Shown piece by piece: positions 11,672-22,930 of a stretch of 64,000 nt of DNA (position 1 is the stretch's first letter; every line of letters starts with the position of its first letter). This DNA comes from Onchidella celtica. Its lineage: Eukaryota > Mollusca > Gastropoda > Systellommatophora > Onchidiidae. The DNA is taken from assembly GCA_963931925.1 (NCBI GenBank), contig OZ007567.1, forward strand, positions 95,982,176 through 96,046,175, read 5' to 3'. Made by a program: the position numbers and the translations under genes. Under the pieces are notes generated by a model, which worked only from the letters and a program-made list of their open reading frames with translations, was not told where the DNA came from and ran no database searches.

Positions 11672-12593
11672 AAAGCAAGAAACCTTCATCATCAGCACGC
11701 TTCGATAAAATTGACGCAAATGGGCACTATCTACCTTTTTTTTTTTATACAGGATTATCAGCATGATTGTAAACAGAGATGAGGGCACAGCAATTGAAAA
11801 TTTCATTCGCAGCTCAAACACTCTGAACAAATACGTTTGCCCCTTTCCTGCATCTTCCTATCATGTAATCATCTTCAGCATCTTTACTCAGAGAAATGTT
11901 CCATCCAGATATGCTCCCACATCTGGCACAGTGCCATCACATCACTGGTCAGATGCCCTGGGTAAACTGCAACAGGATTGTACATCAGCTCAGAAAACAT
12001 GTGATCACATCCATTTAAATAATTTGACTTTTTACAAAGGCAAACTTAATCTGGGAAAATATCCAGGTCACGGTCTTACTGTGTATGGACATTTGTCTGA
12101 TTCTGGTCATGTCACAGATCTGAGACAGCAGTTATTCTCTGTCTTTCCCAGCGCCAACAAGAAAGAGCAGAAATTTCATATGGGTCTAGGTTATACATGT
12201 ATGTACAGGCAGATTAAAAAGGGAGATTTACAAGATACCAATAGAGAATTGGACTGTAATAAAGTAACTCTTGTATACTTTAATTAATGATGTATAATAA
12301 CCACAGTTATATCCCTGTGATCCTAGACAACTGTTCTTTGACTGTAGAATTATTAATTATGCAGTTATGGCTCTTGCTATAAGAATGCCTTGAATGTATT
12401 TCTGACAATAAAGAGTGCAGTTTGAAAAAGTCATGGCTGCTTGATGTTTTGAATCCACGTGCTAGGTTAACAATAACCTCAAAGTCATCACATGGACCAA
12501 CTTTGGAAATTAATAGGAGAGCAGTATCAGTTGGAAGCACCAAGAGTCCACTATTTTGACACAATGGAACAATACCTGCCCTTTCAAAATTAA
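11672..12593 (+). pseudogene. 2H phosphodiesterase copy D, broken and interrupted
   Basis: It follows the acceptor CCATTTTACAG in the family phase. Near 11735 an 11-base T run replaces the segment coding PFFGYT and changes length by two bases, breaking the frame. The remaining frame reads HVI at the first motif (threonine lost) and FHMGLGY at the second (serine/threonine replaced by glycine), so it would be catalytically suspect even if read. At about 12253-12492 roughly 240 bp of foreign sequence splits the exon after the RELD codons, and the C-terminal codons resume at TGGACCAACTTTGG and run to a TAA at 12591-12593. Confidence 0.85.
12253..12492. mobile_element. Unclassified ~240-bp insertion in copy D
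   Basis: Compared with copies E, F and G the exon is interrupted here; the target bases TGGAC occur on both sides (5-bp duplication). It does not end in AG, so it is not a simple intron. The ends (TGTAATAAAG and, inverted, TGTGATGACT) are only weakly similar. No coding capacity. Confidence 0.55.
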
Positions 12594-13407
12594 ACAGAGA
12601 AACACTTTCATCTGTTCTTCATATTAAAATGAACAGCTAGTTCAATTAGCAGGTGTTATTTTCCCTAAGAAATTCATGTATTGTGACTTATTTATAATTA
12701 CATGTACATGTAATGTAACATGTTTATAGGTGCAATGAAGACAATTGTGGAAAACATAGCGCAGTTGAATTTCACCTTTGTTTGTGCCTTGAGCTCAGAG
12801 CATCAAAACTAGGTTGCTCAGTGGGTCTCAGACTGAAACACTTAAGGCAAGAATTGCTCAATTTTAAAAAAAAAAAAATATGTTCAGTTTTCTCTTAAGG
12901 GAAATAATTTTTCTATGTCAACTCAGAACATAGCATGATCTCCCTTACCTCGTGACACTGACAGTGGATAGTGGGCCATATTATTTTGTATATTTCAGTC
13001 ATAAAGTTACAGTTACAGGAGCCAATTTTGTTGTAGCTGCATTCTTTAAAATGACATTGACACATACTATGGTTGTTTTATTTCACATTCAAATATATTA
13101 TTTACTTACAAAATAAAATGCCTAGTTTTTAATCAGATGAAACAGTGCTATTCCTTTATGTGCGAAGCTTTTCTTGGGCATATTTTACCTGTACTTATAA
13201 CACTTTTGTATTATGCTCTCTGACATGAGAGAAAAAAGATGATGGTTGTTATATTTATTACAGTTCAACCCAGTTATGTAGCAAATGCCTTTGTAAGCCA
13301 CACTAGCCTTTACACTTTTCATTAACAGCTTTGGTGCTTTTTGTTGTTGTTGTTGTTTTATTGCTGTTTCTTCTTTAAGTTATTTTAAGTACATTCCAAA
13401 AATATTT

Positions 13408-13685
13408 CCTGAATTCACTGCATATAAGACATGGTGTTACTGGCTGAAAGGTGGGGCTTTTTTTTTTGTGAAATAGTGCTTGGTAACTTGATTTGATGCA
13501 ATTTCCTGAATTCACTGAATATAACCCACAGCGTCACTGGCTGAAAGGTGGGGCTTTTTTGTGAAATAGTGCTTGGTAACTTGATTTGATGCAATTTCCT
13601 GAATTCACTGAATATAACCCACAGCGTCACTGGCTGAAAGGTGGGGCTTTTTTGTGAAATAGTGCTTGGTAACTTGCTGTAATTT
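13408..13685. repeat. Three tandem copies of a ~93-bp intron segment
   Basis: Just upstream of exon E the segment CCTGAATTCACTG ... GGTAACTTGATTTGATGC is present three times, with a 93-bp period in the last two copies, which are almost identical over the shared part. Related two-copy versions occur at about 17050 and 19905-20075. These are local duplications of the intron part of the array unit. The open frames they create on the minus strand are by-products. Confidence 0.85.
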
Positions 13686-13893
13686 TTTGCCACCACAATT
13701 TTGTATGCTCTAAGTTTTGGAGCTACAAGTTGATGTACAGTTTTCAGAAAACTAATTTGCTCATACAGTCAACCCATGTAGGCCCCTACCAATACTATCC
13801 CAGAATTTTAAATATGTCTTAGATTAAAATTGGAAGAAAACTCTGCAAACAAAACATGTACAGCTTTTTTGTCTACTCTGTTCCATTTCACAG

Positions 13894-14564
13894 AAAGCAA
13901 GAAACCTTCATCATCAGCACGCTTTGATAAAATTGATGCAAATGGGCACTACCTACCATTTTTTGGATACACAATTATCAGCATGGTTGTAAACAGAGAT
14001 GAGGGCACGGCAATTGAAAATTTCATTCGCAGCTCAAACACTCTGAGCAAATATATCTCCCCCCTTCCTGCATCTTCCTATCATGTAACAATCTTTGACA
14101 TCTTTACCCAGAGAAAAGTCCCAGCCAGATATGCCCCTAGATCTGGCACAGTGCCATCGCATCACTGGTCAGATGCCCTGAGTAAACTGCAACAGGATTG
14201 TACATCAGCTCAGAAATCATGTGATCAGATCCATTTAAATAATTTGACTTTTTACAAAGGCAAATTTGACCTGGGAAAATATCCAGGTCACGGTCTTACT
14301 GTGCAAGGACATGTGTCTGATTCTGGTCATGTCACAAATCTGAGACATCAATTATTCTCTATCTTTCCCAGCGCCAATAAGAAAGAGCTGATATTTCATT
14401 TGAGTCTAGGCTATATCTACAGAGAAATTGAAGAGGGAGATTTACAAGGTATCAACAGAGAATTGGACCAACTTTGGAAATTAATTGGAGAGAAGTATCC
14501 GTTGGAACCACCAAGAGTCCAATATTTCGAGACAATGGAACAATTCCTACCACTTCAGAAGTAA
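13894..14564 (+). CDS. 2H phosphodiesterase, copy E, terminal exon (open)
   Basis: This 671-nt exon follows a good acceptor (TCTGTTCCATTTCACAG) in phase 1 and stays open to a TAA at 14562-14564, giving 223 codons of its own. Both signatures are present, YHVTIFDIF (H-x-T) and FHLSLGYIY (H-x-S), with the family landmarks FDKIDANG, LPASSYH and a C-terminal RVQYFETMEQFLP. It lacks an ATG or membrane segment and needs an upstream exon; the only phase-matched coding exons visible are those at 4517-4622 and 6236-6280. The enzyme class is phosphodiesterase of unknown substrate. Its first half is almost identical to copy G, while its 3' flank is divergent, which suggests gene conversion. It is the best candidate for a working enzyme inside the tandem array. 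Confidence 0.8.
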
Positions 14565-15016
14565 ACAGACAAACATTTCCTTCTATTTTGGTGCAGCTAC
14601 TTTATTTAAATTGACACTGATCTATATTTGTAATTGATTTATGTCAAACCCATGTCACACCCAAGATATTTTTTATTGTTATAAAACAGAATCTGGTTGG
14701 TTTTCTAATCTGATGAAACATAGTTTTTTTATGTGAAGCTTTTGGAGGATAATTATTAGAATAGCTGTGCCTGAAGGCAATTTTTTTGTGTGTATGTTCT
14801 TCAATGTGAGAGAAAAAAGATTATGGCTGTTTTATATAGCATAATGTGTATTTATGTACATACATGTTATAGATGCTGGTATAAACCTTGATAATTTTAA
14901 CACGTTTTTTCTAACAGCCTAAGGATTTTTTTATTTATATTTTTTGTTTGGGAAAAGGTGGGAGGGTCTCTTGTTTTTCTTCAGTTTATTTTTAAGTTTA
15001 TTTCCTGCATTTGCAG

Positions 15017-15688
15017 AAAGCCAAATGCCGTCACCATCAGCACGCTTTGATAAAATTGACACAAACGGGCACTACCTACCATTCTTTGGCTACACAATTA
15101 TCAGCAAAGTTGTAAACAGAGATGAGGGGACGGCCATCGAAAATTTCATTCGCAACGCAAACACTCTGAGCAAATACGTCTCCCCCCTTCCTGCATTTTC
15201 CTATCATGTGACCATCTTCAGCATCTTTACTCAGAGAAATGTTCCACCCAGATATGTAATATGCCCCCGGATCTGGCAAGGTACCTTCACATCACTGGTC
15301 AGATGCACTGAGTAACATGCAAGAGGATTGTACATCAGCTCAGAAAGCATGTGATCAGATGCACTTACATAATTTGTGTTTCTACAAAAGTAAATTTAGT
15401 CTGGGAAAATATCCAAGTCTTACCATGGATGGACATTTGTCTGATTCTGGTCATGTCACAGAGCTGAGACAACAGTTATTCTCCGTCTTTCCCAGCAGCA
15501 ACAAGAACGAGCTGGAATTTCATCTAACTCTAGGCTATATCTACAGAAAGATTGAAGAGAAAGATTTACAAGATAACAATACAGAATTGGACCAACTATG
15601 GAAATTGATAGCGGAGCGATATCAGCTGGAACCACCAAGAGTCCACTATTTTGAGTCAATGGAAAAATTCCTGCCTTTTCAAAACTAA
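15017..15688 (+). pseudogene. 2H phosphodiesterase copy F, single frame break
   Basis: It follows TTTGCAG in phase 1. It reads normally through FSYHVTIFSIF, then carries a 7-base gain near 15257 (TAATATG repeated) that shifts the frame before the DALS region. The downstream part remains open from 15317 to a TAA at 15686-15688 and keeps FHLTLGYIY (second H-x-T). Apart from this lesion the exon is well preserved, so inactivation is recent, or an intact allele may exist. Its 3' flank carries two further insertions (16134-16596 and 17092-18152). Confidence 0.8.
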
Positions 15689-16133
15689 ACAAAGAAACAC
15701 TTTCATCTATCCTCCATATATTAAAATAAACAGCTAGTTCAATTAGCAAGTGTTATTTTCCCTAAAAATTACAGGTATTGTAACTTGTTTATAGGACTGT
15801 GCAATGAAGGCAATTGTGCAGAACAAAGTGCAGTTGAATTTTACCTTTGTTTGTGCATTGACCTCAGAACATCAAAACTAGGTTGCCCAGTGCGTCTCAG
15901 ACTGAAACACTTAAGGCAAGACTTGCTCAATTTTTAAAAATAAAAAGTATGCTCAATTTTTCTCTGAAGGGAAATAATTTTTCTGCGTCAACTCAGAACA
16001 TGGCATAATTTTCTTTACCTCAAGCAGTGATATTGACATTGGATAGCTTGCCATAATTTATATACGTTCTTCAGTCATAGATTTATAGTGACAAGAGCTA
16101 ATTTTGTTGTAGCTGCATTATTTAAGACTAGCT

Positions 16134-16596
16134 GAGGTCCCCGGCCCTGCCCGGGATAAATCGGTTTGAATATTGGTTTCAGTTCTGGGTGGTTATTATG
16201 GACCTGCTTCATCTGGCCTGTTCCTATTTGTTTATTCTATTTTTGTTTGTTTGTTTTTAAATAAGTCTTACTGCTCTGCCTTTGTGAGTTGACAACCTGC
16301 GCATCCCGTACAACAGCATGATTTGCGCACGGGTTAGTGTGTTTGATAGTGAACACATCGGAGGAAGTGATAACGAAACCTTAAAATGGCGAACCATGAC
16401 TCGAAATAGATCTAATAATGGCGAAACAATAAATTTCCAATAAAAAAAACTACACTGATTTGAGACTTCTATTAAAAACTGTGCACACTTACATCCATTC
16501 TGATGCACCATATAAAATTTGAAGTCTGAGTGTTGAGTGGTTCAGAAGCCTTTTGCAACGCAAAATCTCAAGTCCACAAATATATACAGTATAGTA
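16134..16596. repeat. CTAGCTGAG-family insertion in the flank of copy F
   Basis: Array units read TTTAAAATGACATTGACAC at this point; in copy F the block is split between TTTAAGA and AGATGACAGTGAC by about 460 bp. The insert starts CTAGCTGAGGTCCCCGG and shares a 40-base block (starting GAAACCTTAAAATGGCG) with the repeat at 6428-6930. The target duplication is short and unclear, and the class is unknown. Confidence 0.65.
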
Positions 16597-17091
16597 TAGA
16601 TGACAGTGACACATACTATCATTGTTTTATTTCACATTCAGATGTGTTATTTACTTACCAAATAAAATGCCTAGTTTTTAATCAGATGAAACAGTGCTTT
16701 TCCTTTATATGTGAAACTCTTTTTTGGCATATTTTATCTGTATTTATAACACTTTTGTATTATGCTCTCTAATATGAGAGAAAAAAGATAATGGTTGTTA
16801 TATTTATTGCAGTTCAACCCAGTTATGTAACAGATGCCTTTGTAAGCCACACTAGTCTTTACACTTTTCATTAACAGCTTTGGTGCTTTTCGTTGTCGTT
16901 GTTTTATTGCTGCTTCTTTGTTAAGTTATTTTAACTTGTGTTAAGTACATTCCAAAAATATTTCTTTAATTCACTGCATATGACACACGATGTTACAGGC
17001 TGAAAAGTAGGGCCTTTTTTGTGAAATAGTGCTTGTTAACTTACTGTAATTTCCTGAATATTTCCTGAATTCACTGAATATAACACATGGT

Positions 17092-18152
17092 CAGGGGCGA
17101 AGCGTGGCCCTCTGCCGAGGGTAATCAGAATTTAAGCTAGTAAGATCCTCATAATAGGACGCATCGCTACATCATAATTATGTACATAAATGCAGCGACT
17201 AAAACAATGGAAAGGTTGCTAGGCACTGCAAAAATCTGAAGAGCGGACTATTCTTGTCAACAGGACAGGAATGCAGCAATTTACAAGCCAAACTAATCTG
17301 AAAAACTATTCATTCATACTAACAGACTTATAAACGCATATTTTTCACCCATTTTTAAAAATATAATTTGAACAGCACGTTTTCATTGTCATATTCATAG
17401 CCAGAGATTTTGTTATTCTACCATCTCATAAAGTTTCTCGGAAAGGACCCATTAACATTAAATGGTAGAAAGTGCTTAAATGGCATCTCTGTGACACAAC
17501 AATGTGTAGCGATTTCGGAGAAGCGGCTATCTGCCGTTGCGGTTTAGGTTCGAGCGACCTATCAAGTGAATTGATGTTCTTAATACGTTCGACTGATTTT
17601 GATCACAGTTATATCTAGATCTAGACTATAATAATTATCATTCTTTGATAGCTCTTGCTGTGCGTAGTGTAAATTATTCTTAGATTACCTCAAACAAACA
17701 AAAAAAAAGATCCACACAAACTCTTTCACTCTACTCTTTACCTTTCGATTGGGATGAAAACGACCACACAGTGAAAAACCTGCATAAGTATGTAAAATCA
17801 GGTCAAACCTTGAGTACAAAGTTGTTTTTTTTCCCCACTATTTTGCTGTCTGCGTCGCCGCTTTGAAGAAAACAGGCTATGCTCAAGCTCGCTTCTGGGT
17901 GTAGTCAAGTCTTCTTTGTCTTTGTTAATCACTGATTTTGGACCAGTTCATATGGTGTAAGTCCCTACAAAGATGCTTTTCGGTGAGGGGTGTTAGACTA
18001 TAACAACAAACCCAAAATATCAACGTAGAATAGAATGCTGAACTGACTAAATGGACTTGGAGTTGGGCTCCATCTGAAAAGCGTAGTAATTCTAGAATTA
18101 ATATTCGAAGGGTAATCACTGATTATTTGATTATGAGGAAGCCTCGCCCCTG
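17092..18152. mobile_element. hAT-like non-autonomous element, perfect 8-bp duplication
   Basis: The 1061-bp element is flanked by CACATGGT on both sides (17084-17091 and 18153-18160). Its ends are inverted, CAGGGGCGAAGC and, read on the other strand at the right end, CAGGGGCGAGGC. CAGNG-type ends with 8-bp duplications are typical of hAT transposons. It split the ACACATGGTGTTACTGG intron block of the array unit upstream of copy G. No transposase frame is recognisable. Confidence 0.9.
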
Positions 18153-18425
18153 CACATGGTGTTACTGGCTGAAAAGTGGGGCTTTTTTGTGAAATAGTGC
18201 TTGGTAACTTGCTGTAATTTTTTTGCCACCACAATTTTGTATGATCTTAAGTTTTAGAGTGACAAGTTGATGAACAGTTTTCAGGAAACTAATTTGCTAA
18301 TGCAGTCAACCCATCTACCAGTACTATCCCAGGAGAATTTTAAATATATCTTTAATAAAAATTGGAAGAAAATTCTGCAAACAAAACATGTACAGCCTTT
18401 TTGTCTACTCTGTTCCATTTCACAG

Positions 18426-19095
18426 AAAGCAAGAAACCTTCATCATCAGCACGCTTTGATAAAATTGACGCAAATGGGCACTACCTACCATTTTTTGGAT
18501 ACACAATTATCAGCATGGTTGTAAACAGAGATGAGGGCACGGCAATTGAAAATTTCATTCGCAGCTCAAACACTCTGAGCAAATATATCTCCCCCCTTCC
18601 TGCATCTTCCTATCATGTAACAATCTTTGACATCTTTACCCAGAGAAAAGTCCCAGCCAGATATGCCCCCAGATCTGGCACAGTGCCATCACATCACTGG
18701 TCAGATGCCCTGAGTAAACTGCAACAGGATTGTACATCAGGTCAAAAAGCATGTGATCAGATCACTTACATAATTTGATTTTTTACAAAGGCAAATTTAA
18801 TCTGGGAAAATATCCAGGTCACGGTCTTACTGTGTATGGACATTTGTCTGATTCTGGTTATGTCACAGAGCTGAGACAGCAGTTATTCTCTATCTTTCCC
18901 AGCGCCAATAAGAAAGAGCAGAAATTTCATATGGGTCTAGGTTATATGTACAGGCAGATTGAAGAGGGAGATTTACAAGATATCAATAGAGAATTGGACC
19001 AACTTTGGAAATTAATAGGAGAGCAGTATCAGTTGAAACCACCACAAGTCCACTATTTTGAGACAATGGAACAATTCCTGCCTTTTCAAAACTAA
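18426..19095 (+). pseudogene. 2H phosphodiesterase copy G, single frame break, mosaic
   Basis: It follows CCATTTCACAG in phase 1. The first 115 or so codons encode the same residues as copy E, including YHVTIFDIF. One base is missing near 18764 (GATCAGATCACTTAC where F has GATCAGATGCACTTAC), which shifts the frame into an early stop. The second half is open in another frame (18775-19095), but it resembles copy D, not E: VYGHLSDSG and FHMGLGYMY, in which the second motif is H-x-G and lacks the catalytic serine/threonine. It looks like a conversion mosaic that is both broken and catalytically altered. Confidence 0.8.
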
Positions 19096-20339
19096 ACAGA
19101 GAAACACTTTCTTCTATTCTTCATATTAAAATGAACAGCTAGTTCTATTAAGTGTTATTTTTCCTAAGAAATTACATTTATTGTAACTTGTTTACAGTTA
19201 CATGTATTGTAACTTGTTTATAGGTGCAATGAAGGCAATTGTGCAGAACAAAGGGCAGTTGAATTTTACCTTTGTGTATTGACCTCAGAGCATCGAAACT
19301 AGGTTGCTAAGTGGGTCTCAGACTGAAACACTTAAGGCAAGAATTGCTCAATATTTTAAAATAAAAAATATGTTCAGTTTTCTCATAAGGGAAATAATTT
19401 TTCACTGTCAACTCAGAACATAGCATGATCTCCCTTACCTCAAGCAGTGACATTGACTTTGGATAGTGTGCCATAATTTATGTACCACAGTCATAAATTT
19501 ACAGTTACAGGAGCCAATTTTGTTGTAGCTACAATCTTTAAAATGACATTGACGCATACTATGATTGTTTTATTTCACATTCAGATATGTTATTTACTTA
19601 CAAAATAAAATGCCTAGTTTTTAATCAGATGAAACAGTGCTTTTCCTTTATATGTGAAATCATTTGGGCATAATTTACCTGTATTTATAACACTTTTGTA
19701 TTATGCCCTCTAATATGAGAGAAAAAAGATAATGGTTGTTATATTTATTACAGTTCAACCCAGTCATGTAGCAAATGCCTTTGTAAGCCACACTAGCCTT
19801 TACACTTTTCATTAACAGCTTTGGTGCTTTTTGTTGTTGTTGTTGTTGTTGTTTTATTGCTGTTTCTTCTTTAATTTATTTTAAGTACATTCCAAAAATA
19901 TTTCTTGACTTCACTGAATATAGCACATGGTGTTACTGGCTGAAAGGTGGGGCTTTTTTGTGAAATAGTGCTTGGTAACTTGCTGTAATTTCCTGAATAT
20001 TTCCTGAATTCACTGCATATAACCCACAGCGTTGCTGGCTGAAAAGTGGGGTTTGAAATAGTGCTTGGTAACTTGGACCCCAATGTTGCTGGAAAATCAC
20101 TTTACATTCTGATCCCCGAGCAACAAAAAAATACATATAACACACACATGCAACTGCCACCCCAAATCAAAGAAGACATTTTAAATCAACATCCAAATAA
20201 ATAACATGACATTTGGAAAGGCTTTAATATGAGGTGAGACCAGTGAAAGTATCTTAACCTCTGCATCCTCACATATTTACAGACCTGGTCCTTATGTATG
20301 AAAGGTTGCCTGTGCCAGATCTAGCTGGTTACTATTGAC

Positions 20340-20720
20340 TTAAAGACATGATTCAGTGGCTGTTATTTTCCCATAAAAAAAGAATGGTAACTTGTCTGTT
20401 GGTGTAGTGTATGCAGCTGTGGGGGAAAAAATTGAATTTCATCTGTAATTGTATATTGAGCACAGAATTAGTGTAATCTCCCTTACTTGAAACAGTAACA
20501 ATGACATTGAACAATGTGCCATTTTATACTTAAGAAATCATATATATATTTCTTATCAGAGGGGCTTATTTTTAGGTGCAGTTACATTATTTTAAATGAC
20601 ATTGATGTATGTTCATTGTTGATTTTTATGTTGCATTCACAAACTGTTTTTGTTATTCACCAAATAAAACTAGTGCTTTTATTAATAACCTTTGCCTTTA
20701 GAAATGTATATTAATATGTA
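20340..20720 (+). repeat. Orphan 3' flank of a ninth array unit
   Basis: The landmarks of the unit's 3' flank recur in order and in diverged form: GTTATTTTCCC, AATTGAATTTCA, ATCTCCCTTACTTGAAACAG, TGACATTGAACAATGTGCCA, TTTTAAATGACATTGATG and CAAATAAAACTAGTGC. No terminal exon remains upstream of it; the stretch 20076-20340 shows no motif of the domain. It is the relic of an older duplicate. Confidence 0.7.
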
Positions 20721-22630
20721 TGGAATTATGACCTTTTACAGCTTCTGTGTCCATTGAGCTTGAGCACATAATTGACGTGCTTATTTCTTCATTGTCTTTG
20801 ATCATTTACTAATGATATTACATGTATATATGCTCATTGGATAAGACACAATTAATGTATCATTCCATATTTCTACTTTATCACTTCGTTGATTTGCAAT
20901 GGATGGTATATAATGTATTGATTGTGTTTGTAAATTGTTAATGTTGTCGTTGCCGTTATTGAGAAGTCAGTGTCTGTCTTTGGCAACAATAAAATTTGTG
21001 ACACAACTATTGAGGAAGAGTATTTTCGTGCCAAATTCTGCCAGTTTGAACGGGGATTCCAGCCAAAAAAAAGCCCATTTTGTGTCGTTTTATGAGCCTG
21101 TGTAATCCATCGTTTTGACTGCTTTCCGATGCAGTAGCTACTCAGATAGCCCGTAAACGAACGAATGAAAGGTTTATTGCAGATTAAACCTGCAAGGTTT
21201 ACCCCAGGAAAGACGACTGTGCAGTGTCCTTGTTTCACCAGTGATGTGGTATTGGTGTAACCTTTGGGATAAACATTGCGAAAACACTGTGCATTATCAA
21301 TCGCACCGGTACTTTGATCTAGAGTGGATTTTGACTTCAGGTTTAGGGCGCGCCAGCACGATCCATTACGTTTCGGTCCGTAACAGTTAACTTCGCTGAA
21401 GAACAGGAGAATGTGCAGTTTGCATGGGGGGGGGGGGGGGGGGGGGAATCATCAAATTCAGCAAAATGTCCATGCCTGTAGCCGCAACGTTTAATCTTGT
21501 CCAAAACAGTAATTGAGCAGTTCAAGGAAAGAGCCCTTCAAAATTTAAGGAAAACACATTGACAGTGGGGCCGGTACACAATTTGTGTACATGTCATCGC
21601 TAGACATTGTTAATTAATTTGTTGTTGTGTCTGCCAGATGTCTGTGTACTATGCTAGCAAACTTTTTTTTTTCCTGATAATTTGCGTTTTGGTGAAGATA
21701 GTCTCTCATTCTTCAGCATGCATCATAACTTGTGAGATTTGACAGACGCAAAGTTTTGCACTGGATCACGAGATATGCGCTGTCATGGCCCACCCGTATT
21801 CATTTTAGATCTTATTTTTCTAATTGCATTGTCATCTAATTATGAACAACAGAAACAAAAGGAGATTATGATGATGTGGGTCATAAGTGTTTCATTATGA
21901 AAACATCGTAAAGAGTACTGCTATGTGTATGCTAATTTTCAGGTAAATTAGCAACCTTTTAAAGACGTCATTTAAAAGACGCTATAGATTTAGTCATCCA
22001 TTTGAGAGCCATATTTTTTGGGCATCAAAAAGAAAACGAGCAAGCTAATTACTGGTCTTTGTTTGTCATTTTTATGTATTGTGTGTGAGAGTTTGTGCTA
22101 AAGAACCCATGCTACTGAAAATGCTGCATTTGAAGATAATTCATCCTAATATTCAAAAAACATTTTATATTGTTTTTGCGATGGTTGAAATTTCATGATC
22201 TTGGTTGCAGTAACAATTAATTAAAGAAGGGGTGGCTACAGATGTATAATTTGCCAAAGTAATCCAGTTGTACATTATTCAGTCAACTGTGTAGATCTGT
22301 GATACAGCTAATTAATGCATTCATTTGTGTACAAATTAGCTATTTTATTTTTAGTGGAAAGAATCCCATGAAACTAAAAATTTATTTTTTTTAATTGCCA
22401 TGTACTGCCCGTGGGATTTTATTTTGTAATATTTTATCACCATCAGACTATACTATAATGGAGGTACCAGGTGAACATGTAAGCACATACAACTGAATGT
22501 CTACGTGTACAGAAGCCAAAATGAAGAAACGTTATTGACTGCCTCAATTTTTTTATGATAAATTACGTGGACCTATCCATTTTTGGATAAACTTCAATGT
22601 TTAATAGTTTAATTTAATATTACCTGACAG
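20721..22630. other. No gene; long G run
   Basis: AT-rich sequence without supportable coding regions. A run of about 20 G residues lies at 21427-21447. No terminal inverted repeats were recognised. Confidence 0.45.
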
Positions 22631-22930
22631 AGTCCAGCAGGCTATCAAAAAAAGAGAACGGCGCAAGAAAAGGCCCAGTGGTACTGAACCAACGGAGCAC
22701 TCTTGTCATTTATGCGGAAGGGTCTGCAGGGCAAAAATAGGACTTATCAGTCACATGAGAAGCCATAAGTCATGAAAGAACAGTCTTTCCATTCTGTCCT
22801 CTGTGTCCTTTAGTTCTCTTTATTGTCCATGTGTTGAAATTCTCAACAATTTCTGTTCTTTATTCCTCTGGTGTTGTTAAGGTCATCATCATACCTGATG
22901 GACGAACTATTATTATTATTATTATTTATT
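22631..22930 (+). mobile_element. LINE 3' end with C2H2 zinc finger
   Basis: A short frame ending at TGA 22773-22775 encodes a basic KKRERRKKRP-like stretch and then a C-x2-C...H-x4-H finger (CHLCGRVCRAKIGLISHMR). This arrangement is the usual carboxy terminus of several invertebrate endonuclease/reverse-transcriptase LINEs. It is followed by about 130 bp of 3' UTR containing CATCATCATACCTGATGGAC and an (ATT)n tail at about 22908-22930. The element is strongly 5' truncated. Confidence 0.7.

Larger units (their letters stand above)
9365..20075 (+). repeat. Tandemly duplicated 2H-phosphodiesterase terminal-exon units
   Basis: Each unit contains about 250-350 bp of intron (block ending GGGGCTTTTTTGTGAAATAG ... 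CCATTTCACAG), one terminal exon of about 670 bp, and up to 1.3 kb of 3' flank. The flank has recurring landmarks: CACTTAAGGCAAGA, GGGAAATAATTTTTC, CTCCCTTACCTC, and a conserved AATAAA at 11128, 13112, 16661 and 19604 that may be the polyadenylation signal. Terminal exons C, D, E, F and G sit in such units. The 5' anchor exons are not duplicated with them. The 3' flank of E (14570-14930) is clearly more divergent than the others and lacks the AATAAA. Confidence 0.85.

Noticed and set aside
11725-11755. T run plus ATACAG in copy D as a new splice acceptor that could rescue the exon
   Set aside because: The acceptor would be in phase 2, incompatible with the phase-1 donors, and would delete the start of the domain; the exon is also interrupted downstream.
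13415-13696. Minus-strand frame with repeated KLPSTISQK and TFQPVT words (also near 11348, 17998 and 19871)
   Set aside because: It is the antisense reading of the duplicated intron block of the array units; the repeats in the peptide come from the 93-bp tandem copies, not from a protein family.
21427-21447. G run as a quadruplex regulatory element
   Set aside because: Single homopolymer without gene context; poly-G/poly-C runs also occur in the SINE copies and elsewhere in this window.
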